From the NCBI GenBank assembly GCA_037387425.1, contig JARRLC010000031.1, positions 1 through 26,944 of the forward strand: 26,944 bases of DNA, written 5' to 3'. A program made the translations under genes and the position numbers. The notes beneath the pieces are model-generated. The model ran no database searches, was not told the origin of the DNA, and was given only the letters and a program-made list of their open reading frames with translations. Of this stretch, positions 1 to 6,895 are shown in pieces; the first letter of the stretch is position 1; the number at the start of each line of letters is the position of its first letter. Source of the DNA: JARRLC01 sp037387425. GTDB lineage: Bacteria > Pseudomonadota > Alphaproteobacteria > Rhizobiales > Rhodomicrobiaceae.

Positions 1-587
1 GTCTTGGATTTGCGTTCTGTTACTTGGTCAACCGCCAAAACACGTACGTTTTGAAGCAACACGACAACGCCAGCTTTGTTGCGTCCCCCGCGCCCTGGAA
101 GGGCTTCGGTCTGTCTGTTGCGGTATGTCAGAAACACATCCACATGATCGCCTGGGCCGACGAAACCAGCGACACCCGCCACATCGTTAACGCGGATGGT
201 TACGGCGTTCATGCTTTCGGAAAGCTTCGACACAAGTCCGTTCGTTCCTGCACGGGAGAGCTTGTGATCCAGAATGGGTTCGTTTTGGGCAATCGCTATC
301 GCGACAACGCGATGCTTATCTTTGTTGAGGAGTGGCTCTTTGCTCGAAAAAGCGCCTTTTGGGACGATATTCTGTGGCCAGGAGACAACCTTGAACATAT
401 TGGGCTTAAGCTTGTCGCCAGGTTTCAGGTCGCGAGCCGCCACGACGATTTTACGCGACGCGACGGCTTGCGGCTTATCGGGAGCGCTGGATTGGTTCGA
501 CAACCAAACCTGCGACAGGAGCGCGGCAAGGGCGGCGCACGCAAATGCGATAACAAGCATTACGACATTGTTCATGCGCATAGGCAT
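1..587 (-). CDS. cpaB: Flp pilus assembly protein CpaB, 5' part only
   Basis: The minus strand is open from an ATG at 587 to the window edge, giving 195 codons and no stop. CpaB (RcpC family) is a periplasmic, inner-membrane-anchored assembly protein of the Flp/Tad pilus. The translation starts MPMRMNNVVMLVIAFACAAL, a short N-terminal membrane anchor. A SAF-like region follows with VVAARDLKPGDKL, then the family motif VTIRVNDVAGVAGFVGPGDHVDVFLT, seen here as VNDVAGVAGFVGPGDHVDV, and NVRVLAVDQ near the window edge. An AGAGGG ribosome-binding site lies 7 bases before the ATG; a second ATG two codons on (MRMNN) is possible. It lies 59 bases downstream of the pilin gene on the same strand. The prepilin peptidase gene cpaA, often found between pilin and cpaB, is not there. 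The C-terminus lies outside the window. Confidence 0.88.
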   Translation of the reverse strand, partial: MPMRMNNVVMLVIAFACAALAALLSQVWLSNQSSAPDKPQAVASRKIVVAARDLKPGDKLKPNMFKVVSWPQNIVPKGAFSSKEPLLNKDKHRVVAIAIAQNEPILDHKLSRAGTNGLVSKLSESMNAVTIRVNDVAGVAGFVGPGDHVDVFLTYRNRQTEALPGRGGRNKAGVVVLLQNVRVLAVDQVTERKSK

Positions 588-628
588 GCGATCACCCTCT
601 GAGAATCCTCAGCCGCTTTCCTAAAATT

Positions 629-650
629 GTAAGAAGAGTAAAAGTCTTAC
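629..650 (-). terminator. hairpin at the end of the pilin gene
   Basis: GTAAGA (629-634) and TCTTAC (645-650) form a six-pair stem that overlaps the pilin stop codon. On the minus strand the stem is followed by AATTTTAGG, a weak T-rich tail. It may partly terminate transcription so that the pilin is made in excess over cpaB. The stem is short, so the call is tentative. Confidence 0.3.
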
Positions 651-850
651 GAACCGCTCGTGTTGGTATCAACGGTTTCGAGGGTCGAGTTAATGTTGGT
701 GAAGATGTCGTTAATATTGCCGCTCATCAGGCCGATGGTGGCGACGATAGCTGCGGTCACGAGACCGACGAGAATGGCATATTCGATCATGGTTGCGCCG
801 CGTTCTTCACGAGCGAATGATTTGATAAGAGCGCCGAATTGCTTACGCAT
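647..850 (-). CDS. Flp/Fap-type IVb pilin
   Basis: This 67-residue protein is the major subunit type of Flp (Tad) pili, used for adhesion and surface attachment. It has a short basic leader ending in Gly18, then the processing motif G/ATMIEYAIL. Prepilin peptidase would cut after Gly18, leaving Glu at +5 and Tyr at +6 as in other Flp pilins. A hydrophobic helix follows (about residues 22-42). The C-terminal tail is polar and rich in Asn, Thr and Ser. Length is normal for the family. A GGAG ribosome-binding site (860-863 on the complement) lies 9 bases before the ATG. cpaB follows on the same strand, so the two are probably co-transcribed, with a possible attenuating hairpin between them. Confidence 0.93.
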   Translation of the reverse strand: MRKQFGALIKSFAREERGATMIEYAILVGLVTAAIVATIGLMSGNINDIFTNINSTLETVDTNTSGS

Positions 851-895
851 ACGAGTTTACTCCAAAGGTAACTTTGTTGCACGTTCGGGTATTCG

Positions 896-934
896 TTGGG
901 GGGTAGGCTTTAACGGGGCTTTCTGTCCCCCCAA
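896..934 (-). promoter_or_regulatory. inverted repeat in the pilin upstream region
   Basis: TTGGGGGG (896-903) and CCCCCCAA (927-934) are perfectly complementary, eight pairs across a 23-base loop. The element lies 46-84 bases upstream of the pilin start codon, so it is probably in the 5' untranslated region or promoter. It stands out as a G/C tract in an AT-rich region. It could be an RNA hairpin affecting message stability or an operator. The sequence gives no direct evidence of function. Confidence 0.35.
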
Positions 935-1320
935 TGTTGTTCGAAGGACTGTGTTGTCCGCGAACTGTTGGCATTAAGCTGAAATAAGTACTATCACGCA
1001 ATATCCCGAAGGTTGTCAGTGCCGTTACGACTCAATCATTAGTTGTGTAAAGTTTTTATCAAATACTAAATATAATACTTAAGCCTGTTTGTTGGCAAAG
1101 AACGGATATTTTTCGCAAATTTTGTGCTTATGGAATATTTCATCATTGATATTTTATTAATAGGCATAGAAAGCAATTGTAAAACCACTTTTCAAAGGAT
1201 TGTTTCTTAAAATATAAAGCTATTTCAGTAATTTGCTTGATATTATTCTGTGTAATTATTTGTAATCTAATACTATTGATTGAGCTGTTGCAAACAATGC
1301 GCTCAAGAGGCAGAGGCTCT

Positions 1321-1461
1321 ATGACTTTATTCCCGTCTTCGAAAGATCAAAATAATAGTCCGATATCGGACGTATTGTGGTTAAATCATTGCAAACGCCA
1401 TAGCGGTAATATTAAAGCGGCAAGCGCCAAATTACGATTTATGCTGACAATTTTGGGATAA
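1321..1461 (+). CDS. doubtful small ORF ending in a Fis-like helix fragment
   Basis: This 46-codon ORF starts at an ATG five bases after AGAGG; longer starts at 1237 and 1297 are also open. Its second half contains HCKRHSGNIKAASAKL. This resembles the first helices of Fis-type DNA-binding domains, where a Gly-Asn-[IV]-x-x-A-A pattern precedes the recognition helix. The expected continuation (roughly G-[IM]-x-R-x-T-L-x-R-K-L) is missing and the frame ends soon after. It could be a decayed end of a response regulator of the ActR/RegA or NtrC kind, or a chance match. I cannot show that it is expressed. Confidence 0.22.
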   Translation: MTLFPSSKDQNNSPISDVLWLNHCKRHSGNIKAASAKLRFMLTILG

Positions 1462-1538
1462 AAAAATTCGCGCGGCGTAGGTGCATTCACTTTATGGTTA
1501 CCACTGTTGCGGTTAATTTTGCGGGGGCGCCAGTCCAG

Positions 1539-1733
1539 TCAACTTTCAATCTGCGAGAAAATCATTGGAAATCCGCATTCTGTGCAAAACATCGAGTCAG
1601 CCGCAACCTCGGCGCCGCATTGCGGGCAGAGCTTGAGAGGAGGAGGCGTCTGGGGTTCTTGTGGCTGAGACGGCGATGCGGTGGGTTTCGTATCGCGGTT
1701 GGTTTGCCCAGTTGTTTTTATGCTGTTGGTCAT
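1539..1733 (-). CDS. small zinc-ribbon protein
   Basis: This 64-residue protein has a Pro/Thr/Gln-rich, probably disordered N-terminal half. The C-terminal half holds two Cys pairs, CPQCG and CTECG, separated by AEVAADSMF, which is a classic four-Cys zinc-ribbon spacing. Such domains bind one zinc ion and often serve as small adaptors; the function here is unknown. It lies 82 bases downstream of the ABC exporter on the same strand and may be co-transcribed with it. No strong ribosome-binding site precedes the ATG; a GGAG sits rather far upstream. The two paired Cys motifs make chance coding unlikely. Confidence 0.7.
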   Translation of the reverse strand: MTNSIKTTGQTNRDTKPTASPSQPQEPQTPPPLKLCPQCGAEVAADSMFCTECGFPMIFSQIES

Positions 1734-1815
1734 ATCTTCAACGATTATTGTCTCCAGCCCTTAGATGCTGGCCCGTTAGTGGACTATGCTCGCTACTCGG
1801 CGGAAATGGACGTTT

Positions 1816-3771
1816 TTACTCGGCCGCGACGGGCGCTTTTTCGCTGCTTTTACCCAGTCCCCCCTCCACAAGCGGATCTTCCGACAGCTCGCGAGCGCGG
1901 CGGCGGACCTCCTCGGCTTCTTGCTGGCGCGCCCACATGCCCGCGTAAAGCCCGCCCTGTTGCAAGAGATCGGTATGACGCCCACGCTCTACAACTTGCC
2001 CGGCTTCCAGCACCAGGATTTCATCGGCGTTAACGATTGTAGACAGCCGGTGCGCAATAACAAGCGTGGTGCGGTTCTCCGCCACGCGATCCAGCGCAGC
2101 CTGGATTTCCTTTTCGGTGTAGCTGTCGAGTGCCGAGGTCGCTTCGTCCAGCATCAGAATAGGCGGGCCTTTGAGGATGGTCCGCGCAATTGCCACGCGC
2201 TGCTTTTCGCCGCCGGAAAGCTTCAGACCGCGCTCGCCCACCATGGTGTTGTAGCCGTCGGGCAGTGTGTCTATGAAATCGTGGATTTGCGCCATGCGCG
2301 CCGCCTCGCGCACTTCTTCGGGCGTTGCGTCCGGGCGGCCATAGCGGATGTTGTATTCGACGGTGTCGTTAAATAGCACGGTATCTTGCGGCACCATGCC
2401 GAGCGCGTTGCGCAGGCTGGTCTGCGTGACCTGCCTGATTTCCTGCCCGTCGATGAGTATGCGCCCGTTCTGCGCCTCGTAGAACCGGAATAACAAACGC
2501 GAGATGGTTGATTTCCCCGCGCCTGATGGTCCGACAAGCGCCACCATTTTCCCTGCCGGCACCTCAAAATTGATGCCCTTGAGAATGGGACGCGCTGTCT
2601 CATAGGCGAAATGCACGTTTTCAAAGCGAATATTGCCATCGCTCACGGTAAGCGGCTTGGCGCCAGGCTTGTCTTGTACTTCCGGTGCGGTGCCCAGAAG
2701 ATCAAACATTGCTTCAATATCCAAAAGCCCTTGGCGAAGCTCACGATAGACCATGCCAAGGAAGTTCAGCGGCAAATAAAGCTGGATCATCATGGCGTTA
2801 ATCATCACGAAGTCGCCAACCGTATATATGCCTTGCGTTACGCCTCGCGCCGCAAGCAACATGGCCAGCGTAACGCCCGTGCTGAAAATGGCGGCTTGGC
2901 CTGCGTTTAGAAAAGCGAGCGTTGATGCCACCCGGTAGGTCGCTTTTTCATAGCGCTGCACTGATTGGGCGAAGCGTTTTGATTCCCATGCCTCGTTGCC
3001 GAAATACTTAACCGTCTCGTAATTCAGCAGGCTGTCGATGGTCTTGGTGCTGGCTTCGTTGTCAAACTCGTTCATCTCGTGGCGTATGCGGATGCGGCGT
3101 TCGCTCGCCCAGAAGGTGAACCAGATATAAAAGCTTAAGGTTACAAGGATAATAGCTGCGAAATGCCAGCTCAGTATGACGCTTGTCAGCACCAGCACGA
3201 ACAGTAATTCCAGCACTGTGGGCACCGAGTTCAGCACCCCCATACGGATGATCAGCTCCACCGCGACGCGTCCGCGCTCGATAATGCGGCTCAGCGCGCC
3301 GGTCTTTCGTTCCAGGTGGAAGCGCAGCGACAGCCGGTGGAGATGCTCGAACGTAAGGTTAGACAGCGTGGAAACTGCATGTTGCCCAGTGCGCCAAAAC
3401 AGAACATCGCGGAGCTGTGTAAACCCCACCATTAGCGCGCGGCCCATGCCGTAAGCGATCACCATGGAAATCGGCAAAAGCGTGAGCGTCATTCCGGTGG
3501 ACAGGCCGCCAACTCCGTTTTCACCACCTGTCGCGCCTGCGGTAAACCAATCGACAGCCGCCTTGTAAGCCAGAGGCGTTGCCACGGTCACTAGTTTGGC
3601 CAGCACCAGCAGCACGCCTGCCCACATGAGATTGCGCTTAAGATCTGGGCGGTCAGCGGGCCATACCATGGGTAGGAGTGAACGGAAAACTTTCAAAGGA
3701 TGTGTGCGGCCTTCTGGCATAGGTTCGGGGCCAGAAGTGGATGAAGTATGGCGTTTGTGTAAGGGGCGCAA
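1816..3771 (-). CDS. ABC exporter of the Atm1/HMT1 type (fused permease and ATPase)
   Basis: This 651-residue half-transporter carries an N-terminal six-helix membrane domain (about residues 45-345) and a C-terminal ATPase domain. The ATPase has Walker A GPSGAGKST (414-422), a Q-loop Gln at 462, the signature LSGGEKQR (518-525), Walker B ending LMLDEATSALD (539-549) and an H-loop His at 574. The cytoplasmic-loop motif NYETVKYFGNE (250-260) is characteristic of Atm1/HMT1 relatives, which act as homodimers. They export glutathione-linked sulfur or metal species and link to iron-sulfur cluster homeostasis or metal tolerance. The 651-codon reading starts at TTG (3771) with GAGAG upstream. An ATG at 3720 would remove 17 residues, so the start is uncertain. 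The gene is divergent from the DAHP synthase. Confidence 0.92.
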   Translation of the reverse strand: MRPLHKRHTSSTSGPEPMPEGRTHPLKVFRSLLPMVWPADRPDLKRNLMWAGVLLVLAKLVTVATPLAYKAAVDWFTAGATGGENGVGGLSTGMTLTLLPISMVIAYGMGRALMVGFTQLRDVLFWRTGQHAVSTLSNLTFEHLHRLSLRFHLERKTGALSRIIERGRVAVELIIRMGVLNSVPTVLELLFVLVLTSVILSWHFAAIILVTLSFYIWFTFWASERRIRIRHEMNEFDNEASTKTIDSLLNYETVKYFGNEAWESKRFAQSVQRYEKATYRVASTLAFLNAGQAAIFSTGVTLAMLLAARGVTQGIYTVGDFVMINAMMIQLYLPLNFLGMVYRELRQGLLDIEAMFDLLGTAPEVQDKPGAKPLTVSDGNIRFENVHFAYETARPILKGINFEVPAGKMVALVGPSGAGKSTISRLLFRFYEAQNGRILIDGQEIRQVTQTSLRNALGMVPQDTVLFNDTVEYNIRYGRPDATPEEVREAARMAQIHDFIDTLPDGYNTMVGERGLKLSGGEKQRVAIARTILKGPPILMLDEATSALDSYTEKEIQAALDRVAENRTTLVIAHRLSTIVNADEILVLEAGQVVERGRHTDLLQQGGLYAGMWARQQEAEEVRRRARELSEDPLVEGGLGKSSEKAPVAAE

Positions 3772-3879
3772 GGTTACTCTCGTAGAATGCAGATATCAGG
3801 GTTTTCTCCTATATAGTCCGAGGATGCGGAGATTTTAAGGGGAGATGGCGGCGCTCACGGAAGCGTAATGTAACGCCTT

Positions 3880-3891
3880 GCGAATATTCGC
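3880..3891. promoter_or_regulatory. 12-base perfect palindrome between divergent genes
   Basis: GCGAATATTCGC is a perfect palindrome about 110 bases upstream of the ABC exporter start and 60 bases upstream of the proposed leader promoter for the DAHP synthase. It could be an operator for either gene. No matching second copy was noticed, and the regulator is unknown. Confidence 0.3.
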
Positions 3892-3951
3892 GTAATTATG
3901 GCGGAAACATCACAGCCAGAGTTTATCGTGGAAGACGGCCCGCATCTTTCC

Positions 3952-3980
3952 GTGACAAACATTGAGGTTTGAGTTATATG
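3952..3980 (+). promoter_or_regulatory. sigma-70-type promoter for the leader and DAHP synthase
   Basis: GTGACA (3952-3957) and TATATG (3975-3980) are separated by exactly 17 bases, matching the usual -35/-10 layout with one or two mismatches per box. Transcription would start around 3987-3989, at or next to the ATG of the leader peptide. The leader would then be essentially leaderless, which fits the poor ribosome-binding site in front of it. Inferred by eye. Confidence 0.5.
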
Positions 3981-3988
3981 CGAAGGCT

Positions 3989-4072
3989 ATGATCAGCGCA
4001 CACACCAGCTACTACTTTTACTTTTGGTGCTTCGGCTACACGTTGGCGGAAGAAAGGACGCGCGCGATCTAA
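3989..4072 (+). CDS. aromatic-rich leader peptide of the DAHP synthase attenuator
   Basis: This 27-codon ORF runs from ATG (3989) to TAA (4070-4072). Residues 8-17 read YYFYFWCFGY, so eight of ten residues are aromatic: four Tyr, three Phe and one Trp in total. This composition is hard to explain by chance just upstream of the enzyme that starts aromatic amino acid synthesis. The stop codon lies 28 bases before an intrinsic terminator. Classic attenuation fits: ribosomes stalling on Tyr, Phe or Trp codons when these are scarce would favour the antiterminator. AAGG lies only 2 bases before the ATG, too close for a normal ribosome-binding site, and the proposed promoter predicts transcription starting at the ATG. 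An in-frame upstream TTG (3962) is a less likely start. Confidence 0.8.
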   Translation: MISAHTSYYFYFWCFGYTLAEERTRAI

Positions 4073-4112
4073 AACCTAAGATTGATGCATATAGTCCCGT
4101 AAAGCTGCCAAC
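4042..4112 (+). promoter_or_regulatory. antiterminator pairing of the attenuator
   Basis: GTTGGCGG (4042-4049), inside the end of the leader ORF, is complementary to CTGCCAAC (4105-4112) over eight pairs including one G-U. The second arm covers most of the 5' arm of the terminator (4101-4110), so the two structures exclude each other. I did not find a clear 1:2 protector hairpin; CCAGC in the leader can pair with GTTGG, but only over five pairs. Confidence 0.65.
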
Positions 4113-4131
4113 CAAACTGGCGGCTTTTTTT
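4101..4131 (+). terminator. intrinsic terminator (attenuator) before the DAHP synthase
   Basis: AAAGCTGCCA (4101-4110) pairs with TGGCGGCTTT (4118-4127) over ten pairs with one G-U, around a seven-base loop. The T-run extends to 4131. This is a standard rho-independent terminator placed 39 bases before the start codon, where a constitutive terminator would block the gene. It makes sense as a conditional attenuator. Confidence 0.85.
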
Positions 4132-4169
4132 GTGCTGCCGGTTCGGTCCCAACCACAAAGGAAACCGGC

Positions 4170-5273
4170 ATGTTAGACACCATCGACGATTGTCGCATTT
4201 CAAACCTGAAAGAACTCAGTACGCCCGCCGAAATCATCCGCGAGTATCCGCGCACTGACGCCATCACGCAAACGGTGACGCGGTCGCGACGCGCGCAGCA
4301 CGCGATCCTTCATGGGCAGGACGATCGGCTGGCGGTTATTATCGGTCCGTGCTCGATCCACGACACCAAGGCCGCCATGGATTACGCCCAGCGGCTGAAC
4401 GAAATGCGCATGCGGTACAGCGACACGCTTGAAATTTTGATGCGTGTGTATTTCGAGAAGCCGCGCACAACTGTCGGCTGGAAGGGGCTAATCAACGATC
4501 CAGAGCTTGATGGAAGCTTCAATATTAACAAAGGTTTGCGTGTGGCACGCGGACTTCTGGTTGATATCAATCTACTGGGGTTGCCCACCGCTACCGAGTT
4601 CCTGGATATGACCTCGCCGCAATATATCGCTGACCTGGTGAGCTGGGCGGCTATTGGCGCGCGCACGACCGAAAGCCAGATTCACCGCGAGATGGCGTCG
4701 GGGCTATCGTGTCCGGTCGGCTTCAAGAACGGTACCGACGGCAATGTGTGCGTTGCGTTGGATGCAGTGGGTTCGGCCTCACAGCCGCATCATTTCATGG
4801 CGGTAACGAAAGATGGGCATGCGGCCATCGCGGCCACGAAAGGCAATGACGATTGTCACATCGTGCTGCGTGGCGGTAAGACGCCGAACTACGACGCTGA
4901 GCATGTGGAAGCTGCTTGCGCCGAGGCAGAGCGCCGGTCGTTGCCTCCTGCGGTGATGATCGACGCCAGCCATGCCAACAGCGGTAAGCGCCATGAACGT
5001 CAGCCGGCGGTTATCGAGGATATCGCCTGCCAGATCGAGGCGGGAGAGACGCGCATCAAGGGCTTGATGGTAGAAAGCCATTTGGTGGCGGGGCGCCAGG
5101 ATCTGGGTGACGGCCAGCATCTCACCTACGGCCAGAGCGTGACGGATGCGTGTATCGGCTGGGAGACCTCTGCGGAGGTGCTTGAGCGGCTTGACAGGGC
5201 TGTGAAGGCCCGTCGAGCGCAGGCAGGCTCCCCCAAAAGGGCACAGGGGAATTGCGAAGCCAGCGTGGCATAG
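4170..5273 (+). CDS. aroG: 3-deoxy-7-phosphoheptulonate (DAHP) synthase, class I (AroFGH type)
   Basis: This 367-residue enzyme condenses phosphoenolpyruvate and erythrose 4-phosphate into DAHP, the first step of the shikimate pathway, in the cytoplasm. Family motifs appear in order: GPCSIHD (59-65), KPRTTVGWKG (97-106), GARTTESQIHR (163-173), GFKNGTDG (184-191), HIVLRGGKTPNY (230-241), DASHANSGK (265-273) and YGQSVTDAC near the end. Length fits the E. coli AroF/G/H type. The N-terminal arm, which mediates feedback inhibition in that group, is present. AAAGGA lies 7 bases before the ATG. Expression is probably controlled by the upstream attenuator, which senses all three aromatic amino acids. 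Which AroF/G/H paralogue it matches in feedback specificity cannot be told from the sequence, so the symbol is nominal. Confidence 0.95.
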   Translation: MLDTIDDCRISNLKELSTPAEIIREYPRTDAITQTVTRSRRAQHAILHGQDDRLAVIIGPCSIHDTKAAMDYAQRLNEMRMRYSDTLEILMRVYFEKPRTTVGWKGLINDPELDGSFNINKGLRVARGLLVDINLLGLPTATEFLDMTSPQYIADLVSWAAIGARTTESQIHREMASGLSCPVGFKNGTDGNVCVALDAVGSASQPHHFMAVTKDGHAAIAATKGNDDCHIVLRGGKTPNYDAEHVEAACAEAERRSLPPAVMIDASHANSGKRHERQPAVIEDIACQIEAGETRIKGLMVESHLVAGRQDLGDGQHLTYGQSVTDACIGWETSAEVLERLDRAVKARRAQAGSPKRAQGNCEASVA

Positions 5274-5305
5274 ACGCAAAAGGGACCAGTATTCCCCCTC
5301 CTGCT

Positions 5306-5343
5306 CCTCCTTCTCTTGGCTTCCACTGGCTGGGGGAAGGAGG
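5306..5343 (+). terminator. possible terminator between convergent genes
   Basis: CCTCCTTC (5306-5313) and GAAGGAGG (5336-5343) are perfectly complementary over eight pairs with a 22-base loop, located between the convergent DAHP synthase and the membrane protein at 5359. The following CTATTGCTTT is only weakly T-rich. It may end transcription from the left. Confidence 0.3.
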
Positions 5344-5358
5344 CTATTGCTTTCCTCC

Positions 5359-5799
5359 TTACCGTCCGCGCCCGATGAAATGGTGCAAGAAGCGTACGTG
5401 AGTGAGTACGTCCATCACGCAGGCGAAGAGCAGAATCACGAAAATCGAGGTCGCTGCGATGGGTACAAAAAACAGCTCCACGCTGCAAACCACGAGCAGG
5501 AAAATCGAGCCGTATAAATCGTACTGGCTGCCTTTGAAATCGCGATTGATCGCATAACGGGCGGTGCGTCCCATCTCCAGATACAGCGTGATGAGAATCA
5601 TCAGCATAGTGATGCCGCCGTAAGTGATGATGAACACTGGGCCCGCCGCCCCTAAATATTGCCCGATATCAACCACATAAAGACTGTGGTTCAGGTAGTT
5701 TTCCAACGCGGCGGGCGTTGAAGTCTCGGTGCCAAAATAATAATACGAGACCGCTACAAAGTGATAGAAGAGCCACGCGCCCATAAGCCATGTGAACAT
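5359..5799 (-). CDS. small integral membrane protein of unknown function
   Basis: This 146-residue protein has about three to four hydrophobic segments: residues 1-22, roughly 49-74, and a long hydrophobic stretch from about 95 to 130 that may be two helices. The C-terminus is basic (HHFIGRGR). An AGGGGG ribosome-binding site lies just upstream of the ATG. I recognise no family motif. It follows the J-domain membrane protein on the same strand, with two inverted repeats in the 159-base gap, so it is probably transcribed separately. The 3' end converges with the DAHP synthase gene. The even spread of hydrophobic segments and the clear start signal support a real gene. Confidence 0.7.
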   Translation of the reverse strand: MFTWLMGAWLFYHFVAVSYYYFGTETSTPAALENYLNHSLYVVDIGQYLGAAGPVFIITYGGITMLMILITLYLEMGRTARYAINRDFKGSQYDLYGSIFLLVVCSVELFFVPIAATSIFVILLFACVMDVLTHVRFLHHFIGRGR

Positions 5800-5813
5800 A
5801 GTACCCCCTGGCT

Positions 5814-5830
5814 AAAAGTGTGCCACTTTT
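5814..5830. promoter_or_regulatory. inverted repeat upstream of the membrane-protein gene
   Basis: AAAAGTG (5814-5820) and CACTTTT (5824-5830) form a perfect seven-pair inverted repeat around three bases. On the minus strand it ends in a short T-run and lies 15 bases upstream of the start codon at 5799. It could be part of a terminator for the J-domain gene or an operator. Confidence 0.3.
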
Positions 5831-5853
5831 GTTCTGTGCTTATTGACGCAAAA

Positions 5854-5880
5854 GTGCAAGACAGATTTCGCGTCTTGCAC
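5854..5880 (-). terminator. probable terminator of the J-domain gene
   Basis: GTGCAAGAC (5854-5862) and GTCTTGCAC (5872-5880) form a perfect nine-pair stem with a nine-base loop. On the minus strand it is followed by TTTTGCG. It lies 79 bases past the stop of the J-domain gene, as expected for a rho-independent terminator with a short T-tract. Confidence 0.5.
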
Positions 5881-5958
5881 AAGACCTGGGGATTACTTAG
5901 TGTTTTCCACAGGTTGAGGCGTGTTTGGGGAGAGCAGAGCGGAAGATAAGGCGCAGTT

Positions 5959-6678
5959 TCACCGGAGCAGCACGTCTTTCGCTTCGTTGATCTTCGAGGC
6001 GAGATAAGTGGAGCCGCCGTGATCTGGATGATGGCGCTTCATCAGATTGCGATGCGCTTGTTGAATTTCATCGCGGCTCGCGCCTGGTTTGAGGCCAAGC
6101 ACATCATAAGCTTCGTGCGAAGTCATGGTGCTGCGCATACTGCGAGTGTTGCGCGGTTCGTCCGCTGTGGCGTCATCATCATCGTGCGTGTGGAAGCCGG
6201 TTGCTCCGCCACTTTGCATATGACGAATGTAGCCTTCCAAAAGTCTAGCCGTGGCAGGATGGCGCGTGTGCGCTTCAGCCAGCAACTTCCCTATTTCTAC
6301 ACGGGATAATTCCGATAAGCGCCGTCCGCCATACCGCCCGCTTCTAACGAGGCCGTCCATATAGCCGGTCCGGCGTTCATACACCAATTCGAGCATGGGG
6401 GTCCGGATGGTAGAGCGGCCATTTCTTGTATTAGATGTATAAGTCCACAGCCATGGGAATTGAATGCGTCCCAGTAAGTAATATCCGAACAAAAATGCGG
6501 GCATCGCCAGTAAAATATGACCAGTCGCCATTAAAAACGCACCAGCAATAATGGCAATACCCCCTCCTATTTGTGGGGTGTATTTTGAAATAGATTTTGG
6601 GTCGGTAAGTAATTTTGGTTTGTTGATCAGCATTATTGCTACCAACAACACAACGCCGACCAGGATAATCTGTCCCAC
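5959..6678 (-). CDS. membrane-anchored J-domain (DnaJ-like) protein
   Basis: This 239-residue protein has two N-terminal hydrophobic regions (about residues 3-18 and 36-69), a basic middle part, an acidic His/Asp patch (HTHDDDDATADE) and a C-terminal J domain (about 185-239). The J domain holds the essential HPD in KRHHPDHGG, followed by INEAKDVLL. J domains stimulate the ATPase of Hsp70 (DnaK). A C-terminal J domain behind a membrane anchor recalls TIM14/Pam18-like and DjlA-like co-chaperones, and similar proteins are common in alphaproteobacteria. The substrate is unknown. The start is GTG at 6678 with a weak ribosome-binding site; the first internal Met is residue 16. Confidence 0.85.
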   Translation of the reverse strand: MGQIILVGVVLLVAIMLINKPKLLTDPKSISKYTPQIGGGIAIIAGAFLMATGHILLAMPAFLFGYYLLGRIQFPWLWTYTSNTRNGRSTIRTPMLELVYERRTGYMDGLVRSGRYGGRRLSELSRVEIGKLLAEAHTRHPATARLLEGYIRHMQSGGATGFHTHDDDDATADEPRNTRSMRSTMTSHEAYDVLGLKPGASRDEIQQAHRNLMKRHHPDHGGSTYLASKINEAKDVLLR

Positions 6679-6895
6679 GTTTTATTGCGATCCGTGCTGT
6701 TCAACCATGCATAGACCATACAGCGATTTCGTCTGGCTGCATGGTGTATATTTTGCCCTGCTTTTAGTCGGACGACCACTGACAGTGGAAGGTGCATTTT
6801 AGCGCAAGTTGCGCAGTTTGTATAACAGGCAAATGTAAATGTTCAGCCTCATATGCTTTGCTAAGAGGGGGAGGGGAGGGGCGTAAACGCTCCTC

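Larger units (their letters stand above)
851..1538. other. AT-rich intergenic region upstream of the pilin gene
   Basis: This is about 690 bases between the pilin start and the zinc-ribbon gene. From about 1020 to 1290 it is strongly AT-rich. It must hold the pilin promoter, read on the minus strand; one weak candidate pairs a TTGCGT-like -35 with a TTAATG-like -10 around 966-1000. Apart from the hairpin at 896-934 and a doubtful small ORF at 1321-1461, I see no gene or RNA in it. Confidence 0.5.

Noticed and set aside
24..602. Plus-strand ORF of 192 codons over the cpaB region
   Set aside because: It is the antisense shadow of the cpaB reading frame, which has a signal anchor, family motifs and a good ribosome-binding site.
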